From Methanomassiliicoccus luminyensis B10 (GTDB lineage Archaea > Thermoplasmatota > Thermoplasmata > Methanomassiliicoccales > Methanomassiliicoccaceae): a stretch of 64,000 nt of DNA. Location: contig NZ_CAJE01000012.1 in the NCBI RefSeq assembly GCF_000308215.1, positions 186,001 through 250,000 on the forward strand. The letters are read 5' to 3'. Of the stretch, positions 43,135 to 52,420 are shown piece by piece; the first letter of the stretch is position 1, and each line of letters opens with the position of its first letter. The notes under the pieces were generated by a model. That model searched no databases. It saw only the letters and a list, made by a program, of their open reading frames with translations, and was not told the DNA's origin. The position numbers were made by a program, and so were the translations under genes.

Positions 43135-43557
43135 ATGGTCACCCTTCCCAAGGAAATGGAGGAGCTTAAGAGGTTCCACGGCCACCTGGGCCCCTACGCC
43201 GTAATCGGCTACCGCATGGGCGAGATCGCCCGAAAGAGGTTCCCCCAGCGCATCTACGCCATCGTGCACAGCGGCACCCAAAGGCCCCTGTCCTGCCTCG
43301 CCGACGGCGTGCAGATGTCCTCATGCTGCACCCTGGGCAAGAGCAACATCTCCGTTCGGGAGGACAACGAGGTCCGCGCGGAGTTCTCCGATGGGACATC
43401 GCACCTCGAGATCTCGGCCCGCCCCGAGGTCCGGCCCGGCATCGACGGCAAGTGCACCCATGGCAACGAAGAGGAGATGGCCATGGCTTTCTACGACCTG
43501 CCGGAGGCCGATCTCTTCGTCATCACAGAAGGGATCTCAGCCCCGTTCGGCAGATGA
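43135..43557 (+). CDS. FmdE-family protein (formylmethanofuran dehydrogenase subunit E-like)
   Basis: 140 residues. The conserved FmdE core is present: FHGHLGPYAVIGYRMGEIARKRF, then SCLADGVQMSSCCTLGKSNI and a C-terminal DLFVITEGISAPFGR. The protein consists only of this domain, without the C-terminal zinc finger of some homologues. FmdE proteins associate with tungsten/molybdenum formylmethanofuran dehydrogenase in many methanogens, but stand-alone copies exist in organisms lacking that complex, so the actual role is open. The 3' end overlaps the convergent pilus gene by 35 bp. Confidence 0.85.
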   Translation: MVTLPKEMEELKRFHGHLGPYAVIGYRMGEIARKRFPQRIYAIVHSGTQRPLSCLADGVQMSSCCTLGKSNISVREDNEVRAEFSDGTSHLEISARPEVRPGIDGKCTHGNEEEMAMAFYDLPEADLFVITEGISAPFGR

Positions 43558-45286
43558 GGGAGACCGCCACGAACACCGCGAACGCCACCGGCGTCCGGGA
43601 GCCGAACTGGTAGGCAACCTCCTTCCATGACCTGTCGCCCATGAGGAACACCGTGAAATAGGAGATGACGAAGCTCAGCTGGGCGATGTACAGCCCGGTG
43701 ATGGTCAGGATGCCGGCGGAGCCCCCGGAGGACGCCCCGCCGATAAGTCCGAACAGCGCTCCGGTAACGCCGAGCACTATGGGGGCGAAGAACAGGCCGG
43801 TGGAACGCATCATGTCCACCACGCCCCTCAGTTTCTCCTCTACCTTCCCCTGGCATGCCTTCAGGTCCGACAGCATCTGGGCGAGGTTAAGCGCTACCTG
43901 CCCAGCGAAGCGGGGGTCCCGGTCCGCGCACTCTCCCACGGTGACGAAGGCGTTCTCCAGGAGCGGGGAGATCAAGCGAAAGGAGCCATCCTCCACGATA
44001 GCATCCCCGAGTTCCTTGCCGGTGATGCGGCTGCGGTGCAGAACGGCGCGCGAGATATCGTTGAACCTTGAGCCGGGGCGGGAGCTGGCAGCGTCCTCGA
44101 ACGCTCTCTCGAAGGTGTCGCCGGAGGTCATGCGGTTCCCTATCTGGAACAGGCAGGCGATCGACTCCCTTTCCCACAGCTCCCTCCTCTTTCCGGCGCC
44201 ACGGTGCTTCCGGGCGCTCCACGCCAGGAACAGGGACGGGGGGAGGACCGCCGCCCCGGACAGGACGTACGGCGTCATATCCCCGGAGGCGCACAGGACC
44301 GCGGCGACCACCGCGGCCGCCCACGCCGCCAGGAACTTGACGGCAGTGGCATTGATCTTGACAGCGTCCGAAGAGGGTGCCCCGACGGGGTTCCCCTGCA
44401 GGATCTGGCGGGAGTACAGGAATGACGCGGAAGGGAACACTGCCAGCAGGAGGAATGCGATGTGCCCGGAGGATATCGGCTCCGTAGCCTCGGTGCCTAT
44501 CGAAGTGCCCAGGGTCATCAGCGGGAGGATGGAGAACATCATGATGGGGAGAAGGGTGCCCAGCGCGAACAGGACCATGGTCGGGACCGATAACGACGCC
44601 ACGTATCGGTCCACGCTGTCCCTCACGCCCGCCAGAGCGATGGAGTTGGCCTTGTCCAGCAGGCGGTCCATGCCCTCCCTTGTGCGCTCGCAAGTGGCCG
44701 ACATGACCAGGTGCATGCTCTGGCGCAGCGAGTCGTTCACCTCGGAGAGCGATGAGGTCATGTCCAGGACCGCTTCCGACAGGGAGCCCTTTACCCGGGT
44801 CAGAGAAGCCCACATCGCTTCTTTCAATCGGGAGGCCAGCACGCCCTCGCCCCGGTCCGCGGCGAATGCCACCGCCGATTCCAGGGATGGGCGGAGCTGC
44901 ATGCTCATGGCGAGGCAGCCGATGATCCCGGGGCTCTCCCTGAGGATGGTCCTCTCCTCATCCTTGGCGAAGGAATCCGGCGCGTTCATCACCGCGGTGG
45001 CGGCGATGAGGGGCACCAGGAGCACCGGGAGCACTGCGTACATGGCGTTCTGCGGTCCCGACAGCATGACGAGGGCGGCCGCGCAGACGACCGCCGCGGC
45101 GAGACTGGCCAGCAGCATGCACCAGGAAGCCCTCAGCACCGCATCATGATGGACCTCGTGGCGGCGCATCCATTCCTCTCCCAGGGAGGTGCGCTTGACC
45201 TTCATGGAACCGGCGTACCAGGAGGGGGCCCGGACCTTCGGCAGGAACGAAAGGGAACGAAGGAAGGCAGCCTCAGTCCAGCTCAT
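43523..45286 (-). CDS. Tad/archaellum-type pilus membrane platform protein (TadC/GspF-like)
   Basis: 587 residues. Duplicated GspF-type architecture: helix pair about 50-95, a cytoplasmic helical bundle (DEERTILRESPGIIGCLAMSMQLRPSLESAVAFAADRGEG, about 105-245), helices about 235-330, a second bundle (ACLFQIGNRMTSGDTFERAFEDAASSRPGS, about 400-500) and C-terminal helices (about 505-585). This is the inner-membrane scaffold on which the ATPase assembles pilins. The gene overlaps the ATPase gene by 14 nt, so they are co-translated. Its 3' end overlaps fmdE on the other strand. Confidence 0.85.
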   Translation of the reverse strand: MSWTEAAFLRSLSFLPKVRAPSWYAGSMKVKRTSLGEEWMRRHEVHHDAVLRASWCMLLASLAAAVVCAAALVMLSGPQNAMYAVLPVLLVPLIAATAVMNAPDSFAKDEERTILRESPGIIGCLAMSMQLRPSLESAVAFAADRGEGVLASRLKEAMWASLTRVKGSLSEAVLDMTSSLSEVNDSLRQSMHLVMSATCERTREGMDRLLDKANSIALAGVRDSVDRYVASLSVPTMVLFALGTLLPIMMFSILPLMTLGTSIGTEATEPISSGHIAFLLLAVFPSASFLYSRQILQGNPVGAPSSDAVKINATAVKFLAAWAAAVVAAVLCASGDMTPYVLSGAAVLPPSLFLAWSARKHRGAGKRRELWERESIACLFQIGNRMTSGDTFERAFEDAASSRPGSRFNDISRAVLHRSRITGKELGDAIVEDGSFRLISPLLENAFVTVGECADRDPRFAGQVALNLAQMLSDLKACQGKVEEKLRGVVDMMRSTGLFFAPIVLGVTGALFGLIGGASSGGSAGILTITGLYIAQLSFVISYFTVFLMGDRSWKEVAYQFGSRTPVAFAVFVAVSLICRTGLRSLL

Positions 45287-47027
45287 GCCCGCACCTCCTT
45301 TCCACCAGCCGCCTGAAGTCGTTCACCAGCCCGTCGTAGTCGCCGTCCCCTTCGTCCATCCAGTGCCAGAAATGCTCGTTGCACCGGCACACCCAGGCGG
45401 GCTCCAGGTACTCCCTGCCCCCTCGGCTCGCCGCGGCCAGAAGGATGTCCCTCATGGCCGACCGGGCCTCGATGTTAAGGAGCGCCTCGTCGTAGGACAT
45501 GTTCCAGGACCCGGCGATCCGCTCTATCGTTTCCGAGCGCACCTCGGGATCGATGGCAAAGCCGCCGGAGGCGGGGTCCAGGCGGACCAGCTGGTTGAAC
45601 TCCCCCGGGCCGCGCTCCCGGGATACCTCGGCGAGTTCGATGAGCCTGCGGACCTGGCGGGAGGAGCCGCCCGGGCGGGACAGGCCCATGGTCACGACCA
45701 CGTCGGTGGCCATGAACGCTTCCTTGGCGATGCCCATGTCGTGAACGACCCTCTCGTACACCGAGCGGGCCGAATCCCCATGAATGGTGCCCAGGACGGA
45801 GGATCCCGCCTTGCCGGCGCGCATGCTCTGGTACAGGGTCTGCGCTTCCTTGCCCCGCACCTCCCCCAGCACGATGGCCGACTCCCCCAGCCTCAAGGAC
45901 ACCCTTAGGGCGCCGTCGGTGCTCTCCTCGGCGTTCTGCTCCATCCTCCTCTCCACGAACAGCGATTGGACCTTGTACCCCAGCTGCTGCATCTGCTTTA
46001 CCGGGAGTTCTAGGGTATCCTCGATGGTGAGGATGCGCTGGGAGACCGGGAACTCGAACATGACCGCGGAAAGAAGGGAAGACTTGCCCGCTCCCCTGGC
46101 GCCGCTGATGAGCATGGTGCTCTTGCCGTCGATCAGGAACGACAGCAGGGCGGCGGTGTAGGTGTCGATAGCCCCGCTGTAGGCAAGCTTGAGCAGGGTC
46201 CAGGGGGTCCGGGAATGCCTCCTCAGCGCCACGGCCGTCCCGCTGGGCGAGAGAGGCGGACCGATCACGGTGGCCCTGGTGTCGTACCCGTGGACATCGG
46301 TCTCCATCACCGGGAACGCTTCCGAGAACGGCCTGCCGCTGTACTGCTTGAATCTCGAGGCCATCCTTTCCACTTCCTCCCCGGACGCGGTGATGTTGGT
46401 CCCGCACCGGCATACCGTATTGAAGCCGCTGACCCCGTTGACGGTGACATGCACAGGGTTCTCCCATGAAGGGGCATCGACGAACACATCCTCGATGCGG
46501 TCATCGCTCAGGAGCACTTCGAACACTCCCAGGCCGACAGTGTATCTTGACACCGCCTCGGAGAGCCGGGATATGTTGTCCTCCCTCTCCCCGATGTCCC
46601 GGCCCAGGTCCACCTGGTCGGCGGTAGCGACGGCGCGTAGCAGCCTGGCCGCGGTCCTGGTCACATGCCCTCTAAGGTCGGTGTACTGGGCACCGATGTC
46701 CTCGGGGGGACAGAGCGACACCTTTTCTATCACCTTCCCCAGCAGGGAGATCCAGCTGTCCGGCAGGAGGTACTCCCACGGGGTGACGTGGTACAGGTGC
46801 CTGGCCCCGTCGTCCACCGAGATGATCGATACCTTGCTGCCGATGACCTCGTACCTCTCCAGCTCGACCGAGCGGGAAGGAGGGCACGGCGATGTCCAGC
46901 ACCCCGAGAAGCACGGCCGCTTCCTCGCTCGCTCATTGAGCAGGTGGACCAGCCCCTTGCTCATCTGGCCGCCGTCCGCTCCCAGGCGCGGTCTCGCCGA
47001 GCGCAGCACCACCTTATTGGATGACAT
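45273..47027 (-). CDS. Tad/GspE-type pilus assembly ATPase with Cys-rich N-terminus
   Basis: 584 residues from ATG 47027, overlapping the preceding gene by 14 nt. The N-terminal region (1-60) contains RPCFSGCWTSPCPP, three cysteines that may bind a metal. The secretion ATPase core follows: Walker A SGARGAGKSS (308-317), TIEDTLELP (Asp box), VLGEVRGKEAQTLYQSMRAGKAGSSVLGTIHGDSA (Walker B and His box). A C-terminal helical part ends with WVCRCNEHFWHWMDE. It powers pilin assembly by the adjacent TadC-like platform. Confidence 0.87.
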   Translation of the reverse strand: MSSNKVVLRSARPRLGADGGQMSKGLVHLLNERARKRPCFSGCWTSPCPPSRSVELERYEVIGSKVSIISVDDGARHLYHVTPWEYLLPDSWISLLGKVIEKVSLCPPEDIGAQYTDLRGHVTRTAARLLRAVATADQVDLGRDIGEREDNISRLSEAVSRYTVGLGVFEVLLSDDRIEDVFVDAPSWENPVHVTVNGVSGFNTVCRCGTNITASGEEVERMASRFKQYSGRPFSEAFPVMETDVHGYDTRATVIGPPLSPSGTAVALRRHSRTPWTLLKLAYSGAIDTYTAALLSFLIDGKSTMLISGARGAGKSSLLSAVMFEFPVSQRILTIEDTLELPVKQMQQLGYKVQSLFVERRMEQNAEESTDGALRVSLRLGESAIVLGEVRGKEAQTLYQSMRAGKAGSSVLGTIHGDSARSVYERVVHDMGIAKEAFMATDVVVTMGLSRPGGSSRQVRRLIELAEVSRERGPGEFNQLVRLDPASGGFAIDPEVRSETIERIAGSWNMSYDEALLNIEARSAMRDILLAAASRGGREYLEPAWVCRCNEHFWHWMDEGDGDYDGLVNDFRRLVERRCGHELD

Positions 47028-47577
47028 CGTTCGACACCACCCTGAACGCGGTCCTGGCAACCTTCCTCTCCGCCTCGCTCAGCAGCTGCTCGATGTGCAC
47101 CAGGTTCAAGCGCAGGGACCTCACGCACTGCTCGCATGCCGTGCCGTGCGTTCCTATCCTCAGCGACGACGCTGCGGCGGGGACGTAGGATTGGGGAAGC
47201 ATCTCCAGCACCCTGCTCACGATGGTGCGGGGGTTCGACGGACAGGACGCGCAGTCCTCGAAGGCCTGGTAGAATGAGATCCCGGAGCAGAATTTGGTCA
47301 CCTCGGCCAGGCTCTCCATCACCACCACGCAGTCCCGGTCGTACACGATCTCCCAGTCCCGGGACAGTAGTATCTCCCGCACCCCCGTCTCATTGGAAAG
47401 GGCCTTGAGCACGCCCTTGAAGCAGGCAGTGCTCTCCAAACTTTGCTCATGGGGGCAGCCCTTGCAGTTCACCACCAGGGTCCCGTTGCTCTTGCGGCTC
47501 TCGCAGCTCCGTCTGGCCGAGGGCCTCCCGACAGGAGCGGCGGTGCGTTTTCTGAACAGTCCGAGGTCAAGCTTCAT
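47014..47577 (-). CDS. Cysteine-rich protein, first gene of the pilus operon
   Basis: 187 residues with ten cysteines, including three CxxC pairs: C38/C41 (NCKGCPHE), C109/C112 (CASCPSN) and C148/C151 (CEQC), plus C25, C52, C83 and C97. There is no signal peptide or membrane helix. It is the 5' gene of a minus-strand operon with the ATPase (14-nt overlap) and the platform protein. Cysteines in both this product and the ATPase N-terminus suggest a shared metal- or Fe-S-dependent interaction. It is not recognised as any characterised pilus component. Confidence 0.7.
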   Translation of the reverse strand: MKLDLGLFRKRTAAPVGRPSARRSCESRKSNGTLVVNCKGCPHEQSLESTACFKGVLKALSNETGVREILLSRDWEIVYDRDCVVVMESLAEVTKFCSGISFYQAFEDCASCPSNPRTIVSRVLEMLPQSYVPAAASSLRIGTHGTACEQCVRSLRLNLVHIEQLLSEAERKVARTAFRVVSNDVIQ

Positions 47578-47698
47578 CTGCCCGTTGGACCGGCGGCCGA
47601 GGTAGTCTTACTTGAGGCTACATTCAAGCTACGTCGGGGGCAGCGTTCCGGCTGCGCCTCGCATCACTTAAATCGGGGAGCTGACATAGGCCCTCCTC

Positions 47699-49618
47699 AT
47701 GGAGGTCCTGTCACCAGCCGGTTCAAAGGACGCGTTCAAGGCCGCATTGGAGGGAGGGGCCGACGCGGTGTACCTCGGCGGCAAGACCTTCGGGGCCAGA
47801 AAATTCGCCCCCAATTTCTCGGACGCTGAGTTGAAGTGCGCGATAAAGCTCGCCCATTCCAGGAACGCCAAGGTCTACGTCACCGTCAACACTCTGGTGA
47901 AGGACCGCGAGCTGGGCCAGGCGTTCTCTTATCTCGACCTTCTCAACTCCATAGAGACGGATGCGGTCATCGTGCAGGACCGCGGGTTGCTGCGCATGAT
48001 CAGGGACAGCTTCAAGATCCCCGTTCACGGCTCCACGCAGATGGGGATACATTCTCCCGACGACGCGCGGTGGGCGAAGGAGAACGGCCTGGAGCGGGCC
48101 ATATTGTCGAGGGAGCTCAGCCTGGATGAGGTCGAGAGGGTGAGAAAGGCCTCGGACATAGGCATAGAGGTGTTCATTCACGGGGCGCTGTGCTACTGCT
48201 TCTCCGGCCAGTGCCTGTTCTCGTCCATCCTGGGCGGGCGGTCGGGGAACCGGGGCATGTGCGCCCAGCCCTGCCGGAAGCGGTACGCCCTCGGAAGGGA
48301 GCAGGGATACATGCTCTCCACTGCCGACCTGTTCTCGGTGCAGGCCCTCCCCCGCCTGATGGAGATGGGCGTGGACGCGATCAAGATCGAGGGGCGGCTG
48401 CGCTCTCCCGCATACGTGTACCTGGCCACCAGGACCTACAAGAGCGCGGTGGAGCGGGCGGCGCGGGGCGAGGAGGAACTGATCACCCCACGGGAGAGGG
48501 AGATGCTGGAGGTGGCGTTCAACCGGGGCTTCTCTCCTGGCTACCTGATGACCAATGATGTCATGCAGCGCGACTACGCCGAGTCGAGGGGGCTGTCTCT
48601 TGGCAAAGCTACCGTCCGAGGGAAGGAGGTCACCATTCGCTCGGCCCTGCTGGAGGCAGGCGACGGCATCACCTTCTACCGCGGCGCCGAGAAGGTGGGG
48701 GGCTTCGAGGTCAAGGACCCCCAGAAGGCGAACGGCACCACCGTGGTGAAGTCCCCATTCCGCTTGGAGATAGGGGAGTACTCTGTTTACAAGACCAAGG
48801 ACCGGGAGTTCCCGGGGATCGAGAGAACGCTGTCGTCCGTGGAGTTCCCGACCTGTCAGGCCCAGCGCCGTTCCTTGCCGTTCGATCTGCCCAGGGTGAG
48901 CAGGGGGAGGAGAAGGGAGGAGCTGTCATTCTATGTGTCATCGCTCAAGACCCTGGACGCGGTGCTCCGCTACGCCGACCGGGTGTACTACGACGGCCCC
49001 GAGTTCGAGGGCGCGCTGTCCAGATGCGATGCCTCGAAGGTCGAGTGCGTGCTCATGATGCCGCGGGTGACGCCGGAAGTGCCCGAGGCGGAGGCGAGCT
49101 CGATCATGGTGAACTCGGTAGGCCAGTACCAGAATTACAAGGACCGCCGTCTGTACGGCTCATACTTCATGAACCTCTTCAACTCCCTGGCGATGCCGGA
49201 CCTGTACCAGTACACGCTGTCGGTGGAGCTGTCCAGGGAGGAGATGAGGGAGCTTTGCTCTCACTACCGGGGCCGCCTGGAGGCGCTGGTGTTCGGACGC
49301 ATCGAGCTCATGGTGACCAGGGACCCCTCGCTGAACGAGGGGACGCTCATCGACGAGAGGGGAAAGAGGTTCCCGGTGTCCCGGGACCGCTGCGGGTACG
49401 CGCACATCATGAACTCTTCCGACCTGTTCCTGCTGGACTTCATGGAGGAGATGGACTCCATGGGCATCGATTCGTACGGCATCGACCTCCGGGGGCGGCC
49501 GACCGAGCTGTGCTCTCTAGTGGCCAAGGCCTTCCGGGAGAGGGACCCCCGGGCCAAGGACCGCATCAGGAGGCGCGGGAGCATCACCGCCGGCCATTAC
49601 CTCCGCGGGGTGGAATAA
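47699..49618 (+). CDS. Peptidase U32 family protein
   Basis: 639 residues: the U32 domain (MEVLSPAGSKDAFKAALEGGADAVYLGGKTFGARKFAPNF, VYVTVNTLVKDREL, PVHGSTQMGIHSPDDA, VFIHGALCYCFSGQCLFSSILGGRSGNRGMCAQPCRKRY, IKIEGRLRSPAYVY) and a long C-terminal part with further conserved helices. The cysteines around 161-195 probably bind an Fe-S cluster. Relatives include collagenase-like proteins and RlhA, an rRNA hydroxylase, so an RNA-modification role is as likely as proteolysis. TATA-like CACTTAAATC near 47666-47674 implies a leaderless ATG 47699. It lies between the two arms of the pilus locus. Confidence 0.9.
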   Translation: MEVLSPAGSKDAFKAALEGGADAVYLGGKTFGARKFAPNFSDAELKCAIKLAHSRNAKVYVTVNTLVKDRELGQAFSYLDLLNSIETDAVIVQDRGLLRMIRDSFKIPVHGSTQMGIHSPDDARWAKENGLERAILSRELSLDEVERVRKASDIGIEVFIHGALCYCFSGQCLFSSILGGRSGNRGMCAQPCRKRYALGREQGYMLSTADLFSVQALPRLMEMGVDAIKIEGRLRSPAYVYLATRTYKSAVERAARGEEELITPREREMLEVAFNRGFSPGYLMTNDVMQRDYAESRGLSLGKATVRGKEVTIRSALLEAGDGITFYRGAEKVGGFEVKDPQKANGTTVVKSPFRLEIGEYSVYKTKDREFPGIERTLSSVEFPTCQAQRRSLPFDLPRVSRGRRREELSFYVSSLKTLDAVLRYADRVYYDGPEFEGALSRCDASKVECVLMMPRVTPEVPEAEASSIMVNSVGQYQNYKDRRLYGSYFMNLFNSLAMPDLYQYTLSVELSREEMRELCSHYRGRLEALVFGRIELMVTRDPSLNEGTLIDERGKRFPVSRDRCGYAHIMNSSDLFLLDFMEEMDSMGIDSYGIDLRGRPTELCSLVAKAFRERDPRAKDRIRRRGSITAGHYLRGVE

Positions 49619-49675
49619 GCTAACTGTAGCCGAACCCGGCATAACGCCTTAACGTTCTCTTCGTCCGGGATATCG

Positions 49676-50146
49676 ATGCGCGGAGCTGTATCGGGCGTTC
49701 GGCGTAAGAGGCTGCCAGGCGACACTGGGGGCATGGGAGGGTTCTACGAGGCTATCCTGTCTCTCATGGTGGTGACGCTGGGAGTGGTTCTCCTCACGCT
49801 GTCGTTCACTTTCCTGTCCTTCGGCGGCGCGTCCTCCGGTGACGATCTCGACGCCGAGGCCAGGGAGATCATGGATGGACTGCTGTCATCCCCTTCCCTC
49901 TTTGACGGGGACCGCGTGGCGGAACGGTCCGACATCGTCCGCCTGCCCCATGGCGCCATTTCGTCAGAACCTTCGTTGGGAGTGAGGATAATGATCACAG
50001 AGGTCAACGGCGCCACCGAGATACTGTACCAGAACGGCGGGCCGGAGGGGATGAAGGAGCGCGCTTCCCTGAGCGAGCCGGTGAACGTCCGGCATTCCAT
50101 GGGGGACGTGCGCGCGGCGTCCCTCACCGTATGGGTGTGGCGATGA
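49676..50146 (+). CDS. Pilin-like / minor pseudopilin protein 1
   Basis: 156 residues. A basic N-terminal stretch (VRRKRLPGDTGG) precedes a long hydrophobic helix (FYEAILSLMVVTLGVVLLTLSFTFLSFGG), as in type IV pilins and pseudopilins, where a prepilin peptidase cleaves after the glycine; the remaining ~100 residues are a beta-rich extracellular domain. It faces the pilus assembly genes across the U32 gene and overlaps the second pilin-like gene by ATGA. The exact role is inferred. Confidence 0.65.
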   Translation: MRGAVSGVRRKRLPGDTGGMGGFYEAILSLMVVTLGVVLLTLSFTFLSFGGASSGDDLDAEAREIMDGLLSSPSLFDGDRVAERSDIVRLPHGAISSEPSLGVRIMITEVNGATEILYQNGGPEGMKERASLSEPVNVRHSMGDVRAASLTVWVWR

Positions 50147-50592
50147 GGCGGGACCGCCGCGGGATGGCGGCGATGTTCGATGCCGTGATGTTCCTGGCAG
50201 TGGCTTCGGTGGTCTCCGTCGCGTTGCTGGGGGTTTTCTCCGCCGTGGACGCCCCTCAGGACCCGGCAGTGATGGAACGGGTGGAAGCGGCCCACCAGGT
50301 GCTGCTTCGCTCGACCCTGTCCAGCAGCACGGGCAACAACCTCACGGTCATGGAGATGGCTGCGACCGAGGTAATGTACGGGACCTCCCAAAGCTCCCTG
50401 GACATGGCGTCGGAGGCCCTGCCCACGCTGATCCCGGGGATGGAGTTCCGATGGGAGGCGTGGTGCGGCGAGAGGTCCATGACCACGTCGCCGGCGAGCC
50501 TTCCCGGCGGCAGCGATGTCTATTGCTCTATGGCCGATGTGGATATGCCCTGGGGCAAGGTGACCTTTCGGCTGAGGGCCTGGTTCGCGTAG
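50143..50592 (+). CDS. Pilin-like / minor pseudopilin protein 2
   Basis: 149 residues from ATG 50143 (ATGA overlap with the upstream gene). MRRDRRGMAAMFDAVMFLAVASVVSVALLGVF is a short basic leader, a glycine cleavage point and a hydrophobic helix, the class III signal architecture of pilins. The external part has two cysteines (WCGERS and VYCSM) able to form a disulfide. Together with protein 1 it probably forms pilus tip or minor subunits. It is convergent with apgM, one base apart. Confidence 0.65.
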   Translation: MRRDRRGMAAMFDAVMFLAVASVVSVALLGVFSAVDAPQDPAVMERVEAAHQVLLRSTLSSSTGNNLTVMEMAATEVMYGTSQSSLDMASEALPTLIPGMEFRWEAWCGERSMTTSPASLPGGSDVYCSMADVDMPWGKVTFRLRAWFA

Positions 50593-50593
50593 T

Positions 50594-51823
50594 TCAGGCC
50601 CCGAACTTCTCGGAGCGGTCGGTCTTGTCGATGAGGATGGGCATGAGGTCCTTGCCCCTGATCCTTCCCAGCCCGCCGACGTAGCAGGCCGCCTCATCAT
50701 ACCCTTTGCTGCCGTCCTTGACGGTGCTGTCGGAGTAGATGCACAGCGGCACCGGGTCGCCGGAGTGGTCGCCCCTCTCCACGGGAGTGCAGTGGTCAGC
50801 GGTCAGCACGACCACGGTGCCCGGCGGGATGCCTTCCCTGATCACCTTGGCCATCTTGTCAAGGCGCTCGATGACCTCCACCTTCGTCCGGGCGTCGCCG
50901 TCGTGCGACGCCACGTCGGTGGCCTTCACGTTCATGAGCACGAAGTCCTTCTTCTCCAGCTCCCTCAGCGCGACCCGGGCCTTTGCCTCCATATTCGTGT
51001 CCAACCCGCCCGTTCCGCCGGACGGCTCCACTACTTCCAGGCCGCACATCTTGCAGATGCCCTTGATGAGCGATACCCCAGCCACGCAGGAAGCGGTGAG
51101 GCCCCAGCGCTCCTCGAAGGGGACGATGTCGGGGAACGGCCCCGCGCCCCGGGGCAGCAGGATGTTGGCCGGCGGCTTCCCCTCTTTCTTGCGGCGAACG
51201 TTGACGGGGTGATCCTTTAGCAGCTCATACGAGCGTTTTACGAACTCATTAACGGCGTCGGCGGTCCTCTTCGCCTCGGGCACCAGGGGCCTGGACACGT
51301 GGACCCTGGCGACCTCGTGGGGATCGGCATCGGTGACGTGGGCATCAAGGCCATCGCCTCTCAGCAGCAGGACCGCCCGGTGCTCCGTGGCATCCTTCAC
51401 TATGGCCCTGATGCCGTTGATCTCCAGCCCCTCCAGCGCCTTCACCAGCTCGGAGGTGTCCGGCTCCTTGATGCGGCCGGCCCGGCGGTCCAGGACATTG
51501 AAGTCATCGTCGACGGTGGCGAAGTTGCAGCGGAAGGCCACGTCGCCCTTCTTGCCGATAAGCCCGACCCCGGCCGCCTCGAACGGCCCGCGGCCGGTGT
51601 AGACCTCATAGGGATCGTAGCCGAGAATGGCCAGGTGAGAAGTGTCGGAGCCCGGCCGGACCCCCGGGCCGATGACGTCCATGGCCCCGGTGGACCCGTT
51701 CTGGGCGAACCAGTCCAGATTAGGCTTCTTGGCCGCCTGCAAGGGGGTCTTGTAGCCCAGCTCCTTGACCGCGCGGTCCCCGAGCCCGTCCATCACAATG
51801 ATCAGAATCTTCTTACCAGCCAT
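50594..51823 (-). CDS. apgM: Archaeal 2,3-bisphosphoglycerate-independent phosphoglycerate mutase
   Basis: 409 residues. Interconverts 3- and 2-phosphoglycerate in glycolysis/gluconeogenesis. Alkaline-phosphatase-fold motifs: ILIIVMDGLGDRAVKELG, NGSTGAMDVIGPGVRPGSDTSHLAILGYDP, GRGPFEAAGVG, LLPRGAGPFPDI, GLDTNMEAK, VNVKATDVASHDGDA and LTADHCTPVERGDHSGDPVP. It is the usual length for the family. Confidence 0.96.
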   Translation of the reverse strand: MAGKKILIIVMDGLGDRAVKELGYKTPLQAAKKPNLDWFAQNGSTGAMDVIGPGVRPGSDTSHLAILGYDPYEVYTGRGPFEAAGVGLIGKKGDVAFRCNFATVDDDFNVLDRRAGRIKEPDTSELVKALEGLEINGIRAIVKDATEHRAVLLLRGDGLDAHVTDADPHEVARVHVSRPLVPEAKRTADAVNEFVKRSYELLKDHPVNVRRKKEGKPPANILLPRGAGPFPDIVPFEERWGLTASCVAGVSLIKGICKMCGLEVVEPSGGTGGLDTNMEAKARVALRELEKKDFVLMNVKATDVASHDGDARTKVEVIERLDKMAKVIREGIPPGTVVVLTADHCTPVERGDHSGDPVPLCIYSDSTVKDGSKGYDEAACYVGGLGRIRGKDLMPILIDKTDRSEKFGA

Positions 51824-51916
51824 CTTATCAGAACGGTATTATTGAGCGCACTATAAAAAACCACATCGGTTAGAAAGGGCAGGGTTGAAATTGTTTTTGA
51901 AATGGTTTCGGCCCGC

Positions 51917-52297
51917 TCAGGCCGCGGACCTGGACCACACGTCCTCGGGCAGAGAGTCGTAGAGGCCCAGCTCGATCTGCTCTTCTTCCCCTTTGCGGGG
52001 AGCGGCGGCCCTCAGGATGTTGTCGGTGTTCAGCATCCAGTAGAACACCCTCCAGGTCCTGCCGTTGGGGAGGACGGCTTCCTCCCAGCGGGTCTGGAGC
52101 ATCTGGACATCCTGCAGGAAGTAGAACATCCTGCGGTCGTCCTGGTCGAGGACGTTGTCTATGATCTCGTCCTTGAAACCGAAGTAGCTCAGGACCCTGA
52201 ACGCGATGTCATTGGATATGTCCTCGGTCACCTCCATCTTGTTCTGGACGGCCTTGGACAGGTCCTCGTAAGTTATGATGGGATTTATGTTGCTCAT
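51917..52297 (-). CDS. DUF6015-family protein
   Basis: 126 residues from ATG 52297. The sequence MSNINPIITYEDLSKAVQNKM, DISNDIAFRVLSYFGFKDEIIDNVLDQDDRRMFYFLQDVQML and TRWEEAVLPNGRTWRVFYWML matches my recollection of DUF6015, a family of Thermoplasmatota with unknown function. It looks like a winged-helix-type fold (three helices then WRVFYW hairpin), so a regulatory DNA-binding role is possible. GAGGTGTGAG precedes the ATG and ACTATAAAAG (52331-52340) is the TATA box. Confidence 0.78.
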   Translation of the reverse strand: MSNINPIITYEDLSKAVQNKMEVTEDISNDIAFRVLSYFGFKDEIIDNVLDQDDRRMFYFLQDVQMLQTRWEEAVLPNGRTWRVFYWMLNTDNILRAAAPRKGEEEQIELGLYDSLPEDVWSRSAA

Positions 52298-52420
52298 CTC
52301 ACACCTCGAAACCCATAATCTGTTTACACTACTATAAAAGAATATGGGAAAAACCACCGGAATTACGGAGGTTTTCATTATGCGACTGGATGCGCTTCGG
52401 CACCTCCTCCTGACGAGGCC

